This document shows, piece by piece, positions 54,301 to 64,000 of a DNA stretch of 64,000 nt. The translations under genes and the position numbers were made by a program. This stretch comes from Trifolium pratense. Its lineage: Eukaryota; Streptophyta; Magnoliopsida; Fabales; Fabaceae. How positions within the stretch are numbered: position 1 is the first letter of the stretch; every line of letters starts with the position of its first letter. The DNA lies in the NCBI RefSeq assembly GCF_020283565.1, contig NC_060061.1, positions 40,027,362 to 40,091,361 of the forward strand, in the 5' to 3' direction. The notes beneath the pieces were generated by a model that did no database searches, had not been told where the DNA came from, and saw only the letters and a list, made by a program, of their open reading frames with translations.

Positions 54301-57300
54301 GTTATATATATAGATCATAACATGCTTCGCTAACTTGATCCTAACTATTCTCAACTTACTAAGTAATTTGGAGTTGGACATTAACACATTAAATAAGCGA
54401 CTAAGGTCAAAGTTAGTGGCTAAGATCCTGTGCTTTAATAATTCTTATTCAATAATGATGATACTGTAATTAACTTCTGTGTATGGCTTTACTCCATGAT
54501 TTGTTGCTACTGTAGTCACAAACGGCATGTTCATTAATGCCATCGTGAGTGAAAAAATTGTGGTAACCCTAATTAGTGCTGCAAGTTCTATTTTCATAAA
54601 GATGATTGAACTACTTGTTGCTCTACTTTTCAGATTTCCAGCATGAGCCTTGGTTTGGTTCACGTTATGTTGAAGAAGATATCACTCAAGATTTGTTGGA
54701 GTTATGGAGAAATCCTCTAGAAATTGATGCGGCATTGCACCTTCCATCCAAGAATGAGTTTATTCCAAGCGACTTTTCTATACGGGCTGGTGATACGGAT
54801 CATGATGAATTTGAAAATACGACCTCTCCTAGATGTATAGTTGATGAAGCTTTGATGAAATTTTGGTATAAGCTGGATAGTACTTTCAAAGTTCCACGAG
54901 CCAATACATATTTTCGAATCAACTTGAAAGGTGGATATGATAACGCGAAGAGTTGTGTGCTGTCCGAATTGTTCATTCATCTTCTTAAAGATGAGTTGAA
55001 TGAAATCGTATATCAGGTTAATCATCTATCTTTTTATATGAAACAGAACATGACAATAAATGAAGATATTTCCTCCTCTAATTAAACATGAACTTTAGCT
55101 TATTGCCACTGGGAACTAATCTCTGGTATCACTTCTAAAAAAATCCGGGACCTCTGTTGAATTTTTTTAAAGCTAATGTCTGACTTTTGCAAATTCATTA
55201 ATCCTTATATAGTTTCACTACAGTTGAGTTTCTCTTTGATTTACTTGTTAAGTTAATATTTTTTTTTTTTGAGAAAGCTTGTTAAGTTAATGTTATTAAA
55301 GAAAGTACAAGTATAGAGTTTTAGTATAAGTTTTCAAGATTAAATTACGGCTTAGTCAATGTATGTTTACACCATATAAGCCGATCAATAGGGAACAATA
55401 TCATTAGAGTTGTAGCCAGTGACACTCCCATCCAGCTACATTTAATTGCCGTTTCCTAAATTGTGCACCTCTATATTACAATTGGCACTTTTTGGTATAT
55501 TCTAGAAGGTTCATAGTGTGTCAAGAGTTTGTTATTCAGTTAATGTGTGTAAAGCTTGCCCAGCAAGCTTACAAGTTAATAAGTAGTTATGTGTATATTT
55601 TTTATGTGAATAACATTTTCAGGATTTTCAGATTATAATTCCCTTCTATTTCTCTCAACTCTAGAATACGAAAACTTTTTGCCATAGTATTTGACTTGTA
55701 TTAAAATATTATTCGAGTGCAATTAAGAAATTTCAATTAAGCGTAGTTAGTGGTGGGTGTGAAATGCTGTGCAGGAGTGATAATGGTCCTACTCTATATT
55801 TAGATATTTGTTCATGAGTTTGTGTTTGTGTCAAAAAAAACTTGAATTAAAAACTTATGAGTGCAATTAAGAAATTTCAATTAAATATGCACTTAGTGGA
55901 GTGTGTGAAATGCTGTGTGGGCTTAAAAACTTATGAGTGCAATTAAGAAATTTCTATCTGTGCAGGCTAGTGTTGCCAAGTTAGAAACGTCCGTCGCTTA
56001 TGTTGGTGATATGCTTGAGCTAAAAGTCTATGGTTTCAATGAGAAGCTTCCTGTTCTCTTATCAAAAGTTTTGTCTGCTGCCAGATCTTTTATGCCAACC
56101 GATGATCGATATCAGGTGAGTGCTATCACCTTCCATGAAGCATGCTTTAATAGCACAGACCCCTTTTTATCTCCCCTCAGTTCTATTTAAATAGCACTCT
56201 TTTTATTTTACATGACAAAGGGTAGGTTTGTGTAATTGAGGAAGATCACAGATTTAATATTAACGTTCACAAATTTTTCTTGATTTCTTGATTTTTTTGT
56301 TTTCATTCTGTATTGTGATGGACCAATGCTTATTCAAACAGGTAATAAAAGAAGACGTGAAGAGAGCTTTAAAGAACTCCAACATGAAACCTCTAAGCCA
56401 TTCATCGTATTTGAGATTACAAGTCTTGTGTCAGAGCTTTTATGACGTTGACGAGAAGCTGCATCATCTAAATGATTTGTCGCTTGATGATCTGAAGGCA
56501 TTTATACCCGAGCTTCGCTCACAGGTTTAAATGAAATATTTGATATTGCCATTTTACTATATTATTTGCAATTAGTTGATTTGTAAAAGAGTTCCTTCAT
56601 GAACTTGTATAAGCCAACCGAGGTTTTTATGATGATTTTTTATTTGGTTAGTTTTGTCTTTTAATTTATTGTTATGATATTGTTGGATATTCATTCTTTT
56701 GTCTTAACTCTGTACAGTTATATATTGAGAGTCTATGCCATGGAAATTTGTCAGAAGAAGAAGCGATTAACATATCAAATATATTTAAGACGAATTTTCC
56801 CGTAAATCCACTCCCTATCAATTCGAGGCATGCTGAGCGTGTAATTTGCCTCCCTTCAAGTGCCAATTTAGTTAGAGATATAAATGTGAAGAACAAGTTG
56901 GAAAAAAACTCTGTGATTGAGGTGATTTTAGTTTGATTGGTTTTTTTTTTTTTTTTTTTGTATTTCATCAATGTGTCCCGTAGATAATTTGTTTTCTAAA
57001 TTCTCCGACAAAATTTTCCCACTTAGTGCTTTGGTTTTTCTATTTATGCAGCTTTATTTTCAAATCGAAGAAGATCTTGGATTGGGATCAACCAAGATGA
57101 AAGCTTTGATCGATCTTTTTGATGAAATTGTCGAGGAGCCCCTTTTTAATCAGCTGAGGTGACAATCTGATGCTAGAAGTATCTTATTTTTAACATGTGA
57201 TATTTGTTGATGAAGAGGGTTCTCTCTTCACCTTTTTTCTCCTGGTTGTAGTTCTACGTCGAAAAACTTATCTTTAAACGCTTTCTAATTCTTGAAATTC

Positions 57301-58756
57301 TTGATATTTATCTCGATATAGGACAAAGGAGCAGCTTGGTTATGTTGTTGAATGTAGCCCACGAGTAACATACCGTGTTTTTGGGTTTTGTTTCTGTATT
57401 CAGTCAGCTGAGTACAATCCTATTTACTTGCAAGGTAGAGTTGAAAGCTTCATAAATGACCTGGAAGAATTGTTGGTAAGTGTTCATTTTTCCGTCAACT
57501 TTTATGTCCTTTTGCTTTCTGATTCCATATGAACTGTGATAAAGTTGATGTGCGCTGTGTGCTAAAATAATGTGCCCATCGTGCTCTTTTTTGTGAAAAG
57601 GGAAAAGGATGCGGTCATGTGAATAATAAAATGCTTCAAATTTGTGATCTTCCAAATCTAAAATCTTCTATTCTTATCGCATGACGGCATTAAAATAGTT
57701 GTAGCCTGATAAATACATTTTAGATAATCAACTATCAAGGGAAATTTCTCACCAAGTTTTAGGATTCTCATGTTATAATATTTGTTGCAATGCATGGTTT
57801 TTTCTAAATGAGGACTTGTGTTTTGAAGAAATGTTTTGGTATTGCAGGGTGGCCTTGATGATGATTCCTTTGAGAATTATAAAAGTGGCTTAATGGGTAA
57901 GCTGTTGGAGAAAGATCCATCACTCACATATGAAAGCAATAGATTATGGAATCAGATTGTTGATAAAAGGTACTTTAGACTTTTGTTGAAATTGTCTATT
58001 ATTGGTGATAAAGTATCATAACCACCAGCAATTATTCCTACATGGCTCGGCTTGTTGAAGTTATGACTTCGTAATTGATCCTACTATGTTGGAGCATCTT
58101 TTGTTCTTTTGGAATGAGTTATTTCGAACTTAACTTATGATATATAAGCAGTTGTGAATTGTTTGACAAAGGGCCCATTTGGATTGGCTTATTTTTTTGA
58201 GCTTATGCGAAATAGCTTATGCAAATAAATAAACTTTTATGTATTATTATATGCTTTTCAAGGTAGTTTATGAGAAAACAACTTATAAAGATACACTTTT
58301 TGTTAGTGAAAACTTATGAATTAACATAAAAGTTTATTTATTTGCATAAGCTATTTTCATAAGCTAAAAAATAAGCCAAATCCAAACTGGCCGTAAGCAT
58401 ATAAAAATGATTTACGGAAGAGTTTGAATAAGTTATTTCTGGAAGTGTTTGACTTGCGCATTGTTCATGCAATCATGATTTATTATGATGATAAAATGTT
58501 GTAAATTTTCAGGTACATTTTTGATATATCAAAGAAGGAAGCCGAAGAACTGAAAAACATAAGCAAGCATGATGTTATTGAGTGGTACAAAACATATTTG
58601 AAACAATCGTCTCCCAAGTGTCGGAGATTACTTGTTCGGGTATGGGGTTGCAACACAGATATGAAGGATGCTGAAGCAGCTCCCAAATCTGTGCAAGTCA
58701 TAACAGATCCAGCAGCTTTTAAGATGCAATCCAATTTTTATCCAAGTTTTTGTTAA
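48377..58756 (+). CDS. Nardilysin-like M16 zinc metallopeptidase, 19 exons
   Basis: Exons: 48377-48961, 49614-49689, 49788-49834, 50462-50574, 51254-51327, 51436-51531, 51626-51745, 52263-52496, 53139-53287, 53600-53756, 53935-54087, 54634-55016, 55966-56115, 56342-56524, 56718-56921, 57052-57158, 57322-57475, 57848-57969, 58513-58756. All introns are GT-AG and all phases agree, giving 1,116 residues. The inverted zinc motif is H218-F-L-E221-H222, with the third ligand E299 in REVQAVDSE. The segment RTKEQLGYVVE (about 944-954) matches the substrate-binding region of the M16 C-terminal half. A Glu/Asp-rich stretch at about 143-184, just before the catalytic domain, is the mark of nardilysin as opposed to insulin-degrading enzyme. 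The family cleaves peptides, nardilysin at basic residues. The Met at 48629 starts the conserved part and would give 1,032 residues, close to plant homologs as I recall them; the upstream 84 residues may be a transit peptide. No peroxisomal C-terminal signal is seen. Confidence 0.95.
49144..49472 (+). mobile_element. TRIM-like element in intron 1 of the peptidase gene
   Basis: Two diverged repeats (about 49144-49252 and 49354-49472) start TGTCAAAGAGTCC and TGTTAAAGAGTCC, and both end with CCCAATTCTA plus a few bases. TGGTATCAGAG at 49254 is the primer-binding site. Flanks are GTTAC and GTTAT. The LTRs differ by a 10-base gap and many substitutions, so it is old compared with the TRIM at 21112. 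Confidence 0.75.
52055..52150 (+). repeat. 32-bp tandem repeat, three copies, in intron 7
   Basis: Three essentially identical units starting TAACAAATTAAATGATG. Intronic, with no coding role. Confidence 0.9.
55715..55965 (+). repeat. Repeated segment ending at the exon 13 acceptor
   Basis: GAGTGCAATTAAGAAATTTC occurs at about 55715, 55859 and 55935. The first two copies are followed by GTGTGAAATGCTGTG. The first copy ends in CTGTGCAGG, resembling the true acceptor CTGTGCAG at 55958-55965. Confidence 0.75.
58171..58393. mobile_element. Foldback MITE in the last intron of the peptidase gene
   Basis: Left end GGGCCCATTTGGATTGGCTT; the right end is the inverse, GGCCAGTTTGGATTTGGCTT. Internal AAGCTTATGC/GCATAAGC motifs pair as well. 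A related copy lies at 59048-59270. Confidence 0.75.
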
Positions 58757-59047
58757 ATTAAATATATAGTATGTTGAATTTAAAATGTTGAATTACATAT
58801 TCTTTGCAGGAAAGAATTTGAGGGGTAAAAACTGTAGAGAATGTGTTTTGGTAGAGTTATTGATTGCTGTAAATTACATTTATTTGGGAATTATTCATTC
58901 ATTTTATCATTTAAGTTAATTGTAGTCCATTATACATTTATTACAAGCTTGCAGATGCATTAATTATTTAATGAATAAAAAAATAATTTGTCTCTTATAA
59001 AAAGAATTAGTGGTAGTATTTTTCTAAAATAATCATGTTTTATGGAT

Positions 59048-59270
59048 ACTTAGTTCTGTTTGGATTGACTTATTTTTGAGTTTATGTGAAACAGCTTAAG
59101 CAAATAAATAAGCTTTTATATATTATTATAAGCTTTTTAAGGTATTTTACGAGAAAACAACTTCTAAAGATACAACTTATCGGTGAAACTTATAAATTAA
59201 CATAGAAGTTTATTTATATAGAAGTTTATTTATTTGCATAAGTTAAAAAATAAGTTAAATCCAAAAATCA
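59048..59270. mobile_element. Second copy of the foldback MITE family
   Basis: It shares GTTTGGATTGACTTATTTTT and the AAGTTTATTTATTTGCATAA block with the intronic copy. It lies about 290 bp past the peptidase stop codon and has a short internal duplication near 59205-59240. Confidence 0.75.
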
Positions 59271-60293
59271 TACATATCAGCATTTTTGCATCTATCACTA
59301 AGTTGTGCTTACAAGATTATTATTATTATTATTCTTGACAAAGAAAAGTTAGAATGAGATGATGGTACTTCAATCCATGATAAAAAAAATATCTTAGCGT
59401 TCAAAAATCATTTACAAAGATAATTTACATTTACCTTCTTTTGAATACAAGACATGCCTTATTACCACAAGTTAGTTTTAATAGAAAATATAAATGTGTA
59501 TTTATCTCTGTATTGGACATGCAACAACGTTAAAATGTTGCTGCTCATTTGCGTCCTACAAAATTTGAAGGATTAGTCTATGCAGTTACTCGTAGAATAT
59601 AACTGGTTTAAAAAGAATAAAAAATAAACGTGTATTTAAGAGAAAATAATATTAATATATATAGAGTATATACGTGTATTTGGGGTTTGTGTGTGGTGCA
59701 AGTAGCCCTGCCCTTAAGAGGCTCACAAATTGGTTCCAAGTGGGTGTTCTGTAATTCACCTGTCCTATACCAAGAATCGACCATCCAAACTCATTCTCAT
59801 TAATGTCCTTTTCAAAACAATGGGACCAAATTTGGGACAATCCCTTGTGAAGGGAACCTTCAGTGATCCCTAAACCAACAGCAGAAACCAAACAAATCTG
59901 GTATATCTTATTGAGTTTCTATTTCAATTAAAATATTAGACTTTGCCGTGTGGTCTCTATCCCCTGCTCCTTAGCCTACCCTTTTACCTCTTTATTATTT
60001 TGTTTTAATGCCAAAATTAAACTTTAGGTTATTTTAAAATAATTTACTATTTCTTTATTAAAAAAAATATAATTTTCTATTTCAAATTGGTTAAATTTCA
60101 CTTTAACAAATTAGTTCCACATGTCCTCAAATATTAATATTGTTGTCTTAATTAGGCTTGTGGTTGTGGTTCACTTTCTTATAATTGAGAATATATAAAA
60201 TTTGTTTTTATAATTCATGATTGATGTATATAGACTAAATACATCAATGAACTTAAAAAATATACACTCTTTATAATAAAGAATAAAGGGAGT
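59271..60293. other. Intergenic segment
   Basis: No convincing gene. A minus-strand ORF of 79 codons at 59652-59891 resembles no family I know. The last 80 bases before 60293 look like a worn Stowaway end (GGGAGTGT). Confidence 0.4.
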
Positions 60294-60306
60294 GTCTCGA
60301 TGAGTA

Positions 60307-61375
60307 TGTTGGAACAAAATTGGTTCTAAAGTCCCAAATAAAATCTATAAGTTTTGATGATAACAATAAGTATTAAAATGCGCAATTGGTAGTACTAACA
60401 TTTAATTCAAGTGTGCAGGATCTTATAAGCATATTCTAATATTCTTAAGTTCTTAAGAAAAGAAACAAGTTCTGAAAGGGATTCAGAAGCAAAGATGAAC
60501 AAAAGACTCTTGTCCACTCAGAAGACTCTGAAGCAAGAAGCTATCAAAGACAAGAAGCCATCAGAAGCTGATCAGCGCACATTGAGTTGATAAGTAACTT
60601 TCATGCCAGAAGTTTCAGAGAACGTTGTGATTAAGCTAAAAGGATCTTTCTCTGTTTTGACATAAGGAATCTAAAAAGGACAATCAAACTTATCAACCTC
60701 ATTCCAAGTTTGGAGGAGCGTGGAGCAAACTGTGAAAGTTTCTCTGTTTGGTATAAACAACTTCTTAAGACACAAAGTATGAGAAACTCATTACCACTTT
60801 GGTATGACAAGTTGCTTTCACCGCTCAGTCCAAATCAGTTGGCTACAACGTCTTTGCACAACGGTCATCTACACATGGAGCGTAATACTTGACTATATAA
60901 ACAACACTCCATTGTGACGATCATTGACGAATAAGTTATCTACCATTTGCACACTCACTTCGATACTACAAGCACTCAAGTTCTGAACCTTTGAATTTCA
61001 CTCACATAAAAAACACTTTGAAGTCTATTTCAACTCATTGTATTTTAGCTCTAAAGGTTTCATTAGTGCTTTGTATTATCACAACAATCTTTATTTATAC
61101 TTTAGATTGAGAAGTCTCTTGTTGTATGCTTGAGCATTTGTAATATTGTGTGATTATAGTGAAAATCCCTTAGAAGTGCAAGGGGACTGGACTACTCTCG
61201 GTTTGTGAGAGAAACCAGTATAAATTGCTTGTGTTCATCTTCTCTCCCTGATCTCTTTATCTTTGATATTGTGTTGAGTTATCCGCTGCATCCAAGAACC
61301 ACGCTTAAACTTGAAAAAGTTTTAGTTTGTCTTAAAACACAATTCAACCCCCCTTTTTGTGTTTTCACACCTTCA
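60307..61375 (+). mobile_element. Solo Sirevirus LTR, 1,069 bp
   Basis: Starts TGTTGGAACAAAATTG and ends GTTTTCACACCTTCA, as in the element 2 LTR but on the other strand. GAGTA flanks both sides (60302-60306, 61376-61380). No internal region remains, so LTR-LTR recombination is likely. Confidence 0.92.
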
Positions 61376-61380
61376 GAGTA

Positions 61381-61492
61381 TAACTCAGTTGATAGAGATA
61401 TCATATGTAATATGCAGAGACCGGATTCGAACTATGGTACACCTGCTTGTTCACTTTAAAAAGGTGTATTTCTAGCTACTAGACTACTCGAA
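61381..61492 (+). repeat. SINE split by the solo LTR
   Basis: The A-box half continues across the LTR: GTGTCTCGATGAGTA at 60292-60306 joins TAACTCAGTTGATAGAG at 61381. A B-box-like CCGGATTCGAAC and the GGTGTATTTCTAGC tail follow. Confidence 0.7.
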
Positions 61493-62352
61493 GATGGTGC
61501 GTGTCTCTTCTAGCATAATCAAGATTATGAGTTCAATCTGTGCCACGAACATGCAACAACGTCAAAATTCTTCGGGAGTTTGTTGTCCATTTGGGTTCCA
61601 CAAGATTCAAGGGATATTAGTTTCTGCAATTGTGCGAAGAGGATATCTGATTTACGAAAAAAAAAAAAGTTATAAGAGTAATTTGTTACAAAAAATAAAA
61701 GATATTTTAGAACTCAAAATTAAGTTAAATTAAAGGGCATAATAGTAATTTTGCCTATAATTAGAGGGTGTGAAAGTGGAAACTTGTTTTCAAGTGAAAA
61801 ACCTCTACCGTTGGTGTCTCAAAGTTGTCCATATCTACCTTACACAAAAGCCAATAGTAGCATTACAACATAGAAGGTTCATATCATATTTTGTTAAGGA
61901 ATCAAATTTTTATTTATAATTTTTTTAGTTATCTGCATGTCTTTTTTAATTTAGATATGATTACCCTTGTCCATAACCTTAGGAAGGTACTGCATAGAAT
62001 ATCCAAACCGGCCAAGAGAGCATATATTCCTTCAAAGAAGAGACAAAATTTCGATTTTTTGTAAGGGAAAACAAATATTACTAGAGTTGAAGTGGAGGAT
62101 TATAGTATCTTTCAAGTTCATGTACATACTAATTAGTTCATGGTGTATGTGTATAGTATAATAAGAGTATCTCATATATATGATTGATTTTGTAATATAA
62201 AAATAAGAGCAATTTATTTGTATGTTTGATTGGTACATAACATCAAAGAAGAAAAAGGGGGCTAAACGACATGGATTAAGATTTAAGAGAGAGCCAAAAC
62301 CGAAACTTGCATGTGCCCTTAACATGGTAGGGTCTAGCATAATTTCATCAGC
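61493..62352. other. Intergenic segment
   Basis: No gene or repeat recognised. Short ORFs at 61494-61733 and 62032-62388 look accidental. Confidence 0.45.
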
Positions 62353-62358
62353 TACATG

Positions 62359-63604
62359 CAGTGTTTTAAAAACCGGACCGGTCATCAAACCGGTAAGAGT
62401 ACTGGTTCATTGGTTCATTGGTCGAACCACTGGGTCACTGGTCGAACCGCACGACTAAACCGGATAAAACCGGATAAACCGGTTGAATAAACCGGTATCT
62501 ATAATAAAACTATATAGTTAATAAACTAGTCGAACCGGATGACTCACACTCTAAAAAGTTATGAAAATTTTAAAATGTCATAATTTCACAAGTTTATTAT
62601 TTAAATTCAAATTTTAAACATTGTCATTTTACTTACAATAATATAGTACAAAATAAAATACAAATACAAATAAGTTTTGAATAAAGTCATTTCTATTTTC
62701 TAATTTATTTTAATAAAAAAGTAGATGGTGTAAGAAAGTTGAGCAAGTTTTTAAGTAATTTGTTTCTCCCTAATAATGGTTTAAATTTCCCCCACTCTAT
62801 GGTTTAAAACTTTAAATATCCCCACGTTCTATTATAAAAAAAATTCAATGATAAGTGTGAGTATTAGAATAGTACTCATTCTAATAAAAAAGAACAGTAA
62901 TATAAGTCAACTCAATACCCACTTCTCTCATTATTGTATATGGGCTGTGCTTAAAAAATAATATATGGGCCTAAAAAAAAGAACCCAATGGCCTTGAAAT
63001 AAAACCACCAATTGAGACAAGTCATACAACCCTAATAATCATTATTATTCTTGTAGCCGCCTACCACTTCTTCTGGTCCATCAGTTTTCTTCTTCACTTT
63101 TCTCTTCCCTGTTTCTACTTCTGTTCCCATAACATACATTATTATACTTATGAGAAGTAATAAAATCATCATGAAACAAAGAGAATTTTGACTCTAAAAT
63201 TACAAGATTAATCTATGTTACAGTTTTAATCTTCACTTTCTTTGTTTCTATTTAATTTCTTCTAGATCTGTTCAGTTTCATATATTGTTCTTTTTTTAGA
63301 AAACTGAAAAATTCTTCTAAATCTTCACTTCCTTTGTTCATTTTCTATTTAATTTCTTCTCCATGTTTTGACCGTAAAAATGTTTGGGTTATACTTTTTT
63401 TTTTTTTTTTTTTTAAATATGCATTTAAACCGGCCGGGTTTGAAAACCGCCGAGTCACCGGTTTTGTCCGGTTTTTCCGGTTTTGTCCGGTTCACACCGG
63501 TTTGATTACATGTCCGGTCCAGTTAACGAACCAACTCGGTGACCCCTCCGGTTCACGGTCCGACCGGTTCGACCGGCCGGTCCGGTCCGGTTTTTAAAAC
63601 ACTG
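62359..63604. mobile_element. Non-autonomous DNA transposon with CCGGTT-rich termini, 1,246 bp
   Basis: Ends are CAGTGTTTTAAAAACCGGAC in inverted orientation. TACATG flanks both sides (62353-62358, 63605-63610). Many ACCGG/CCGGTT motifs lie in the terminal 150 bases, with an AT-rich middle. The end type recalls hAT families, but the visible flank match is 6 rather than 8 bases. Confidence 0.75.
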
Positions 63605-63610
63605 TACATG

Positions 63611-64000
63611 GGCTCTTTCTTTCTTTGCTTTTTATAGTTAGAAGTGACATATGTCAATTACTTTAGGTTGGCTTTCATCCCAATCCTTTTAAGTAAACCA
63701 GAAAAAATAAAAATTGTTCTTCGCTATCAAATAGGGCTTTAAGATTATGAAAATTTTAAAAAAACGTTTTTGGCTTTAGATTGTTAAATTATTTTTATAT
63801 ATCAATTAATTTTTAAAATTTAACAATTTACGGTACATATGTTTAACTACTCCTATTTACTATCAAATTTAATTTTTAACATGTTGTTAGAAATATTAAT
63901 GTGAATAAAATTTGACAATAAATAGTTGTTGGATGACTAAATTGAAAATTTTTAAATAATTATTAATAATATCATGTTTTCTTATAGTGTATGTTATTAT
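63611..64000. other. Intergenic segment at right edge
   Basis: AT-rich; nothing recognised. TTTCTTATAGTGT near 63977-63989 resembles a CACTA right terminus but is too short to call. Confidence 0.4.

Noticed and set aside
54445..55025. Minus-strand ORFs across peptidase exon 12
   Set aside because: They are antisense to a well-supported exon and have no family similarity.
48377..58756. Assignment as peroxisomal insulin-degrading enzyme
   Set aside because: The acidic insert before the zinc motif and the lack of a C-terminal peroxisomal signal favour the nardilysin-like branch.
59652..59891. 79-codon minus-strand ORF
   Set aside because: Looks protein-like in part, but no family recognised and no neighbouring exons found; left as unassigned intergenic sequence.

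Overview
The window looks like nuclear DNA of a flowering plant, most likely a eudicot legume of the clover/medick type. The evidence is plant-type split genes with GT-AG introns, plant-specific transposon families (Sirevirus, TRIM, CACTA, Helitron, hAT, MULE) and tRNA-derived SINEs whose sequence recalls legume families. The legume assignment is from memory of repeat style and is an inference. There are only three convincing host genes in 64 kb. The rest is layered transposon sequence.

Layout. 1-12341: two nested Ty1/copia Sireviruses, both on the minus strand. The outer one (element 2, 8534-12341) keeps its LTR, primer-binding site and gag, but its pol is cut in the protease region by element 1 (1-8533). 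Element 1 has an intact gag-pol, a leaky-type stop codon and an in-frame envelope-like ORF; its 3' LTR lies beyond the left edge. 12342-16660: old fragments, including a copia gag relic split by a 1,038-bp MULE-like element, a Ulp1 protease exon, a palindrome cluster and Stowaway MITEs. 16665-24768: a pair of type I (M-gamma, AGL80-like) MADS-box genes on the plus strand, each with an intron inside the MADS box. The first carries a 33-residue tandem repeat array in its C-terminus. Between them lie a possible solo LTR, a MITE, an RT relic, a very young TRIM and a Helitron 3' end. 25590-28155: a LINE relic holding a hAT element, then a 399-bp hairpin MITE in a TA microsatellite. 28328-34849: a complete but disabled CACTA transposon with TNPA-like and TNPD-like genes, the latter lacking its transposase core. 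36791-38637: a non-autonomous LTR element. 41065-47945: LINE fragments, an LTR-like copy, a hAT element, a SINE and a gypsy-type relic.

48377-58756: a complete 19-exon gene for a nardilysin-like M16 zinc metallopeptidase, with all reading phases and splice sites consistent. It carries a TRIM in intron 1 and a MITE in its last intron. 59048-63604: a second copy of that MITE, a solo Sirevirus LTR that split a SINE, and a 1.2-kb element with CCGGTT-rich termini.

How the parts relate. The host genes show no operon-like link. The two MADS genes are local paralogs, whose families act as transcription factors in female gametophyte and endosperm. The peptidase is a housekeeping-type proteolysis gene. 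The strongest candidates for follow-up are the repeat-expanded MADS protein, the conserved UAG-CAGUUA context in the Sirevirus, the TRIM with identical LTRs, and the CACTA element with a 23-base homopolymer frameshift. I found no evidence of a wholly new kind of system.
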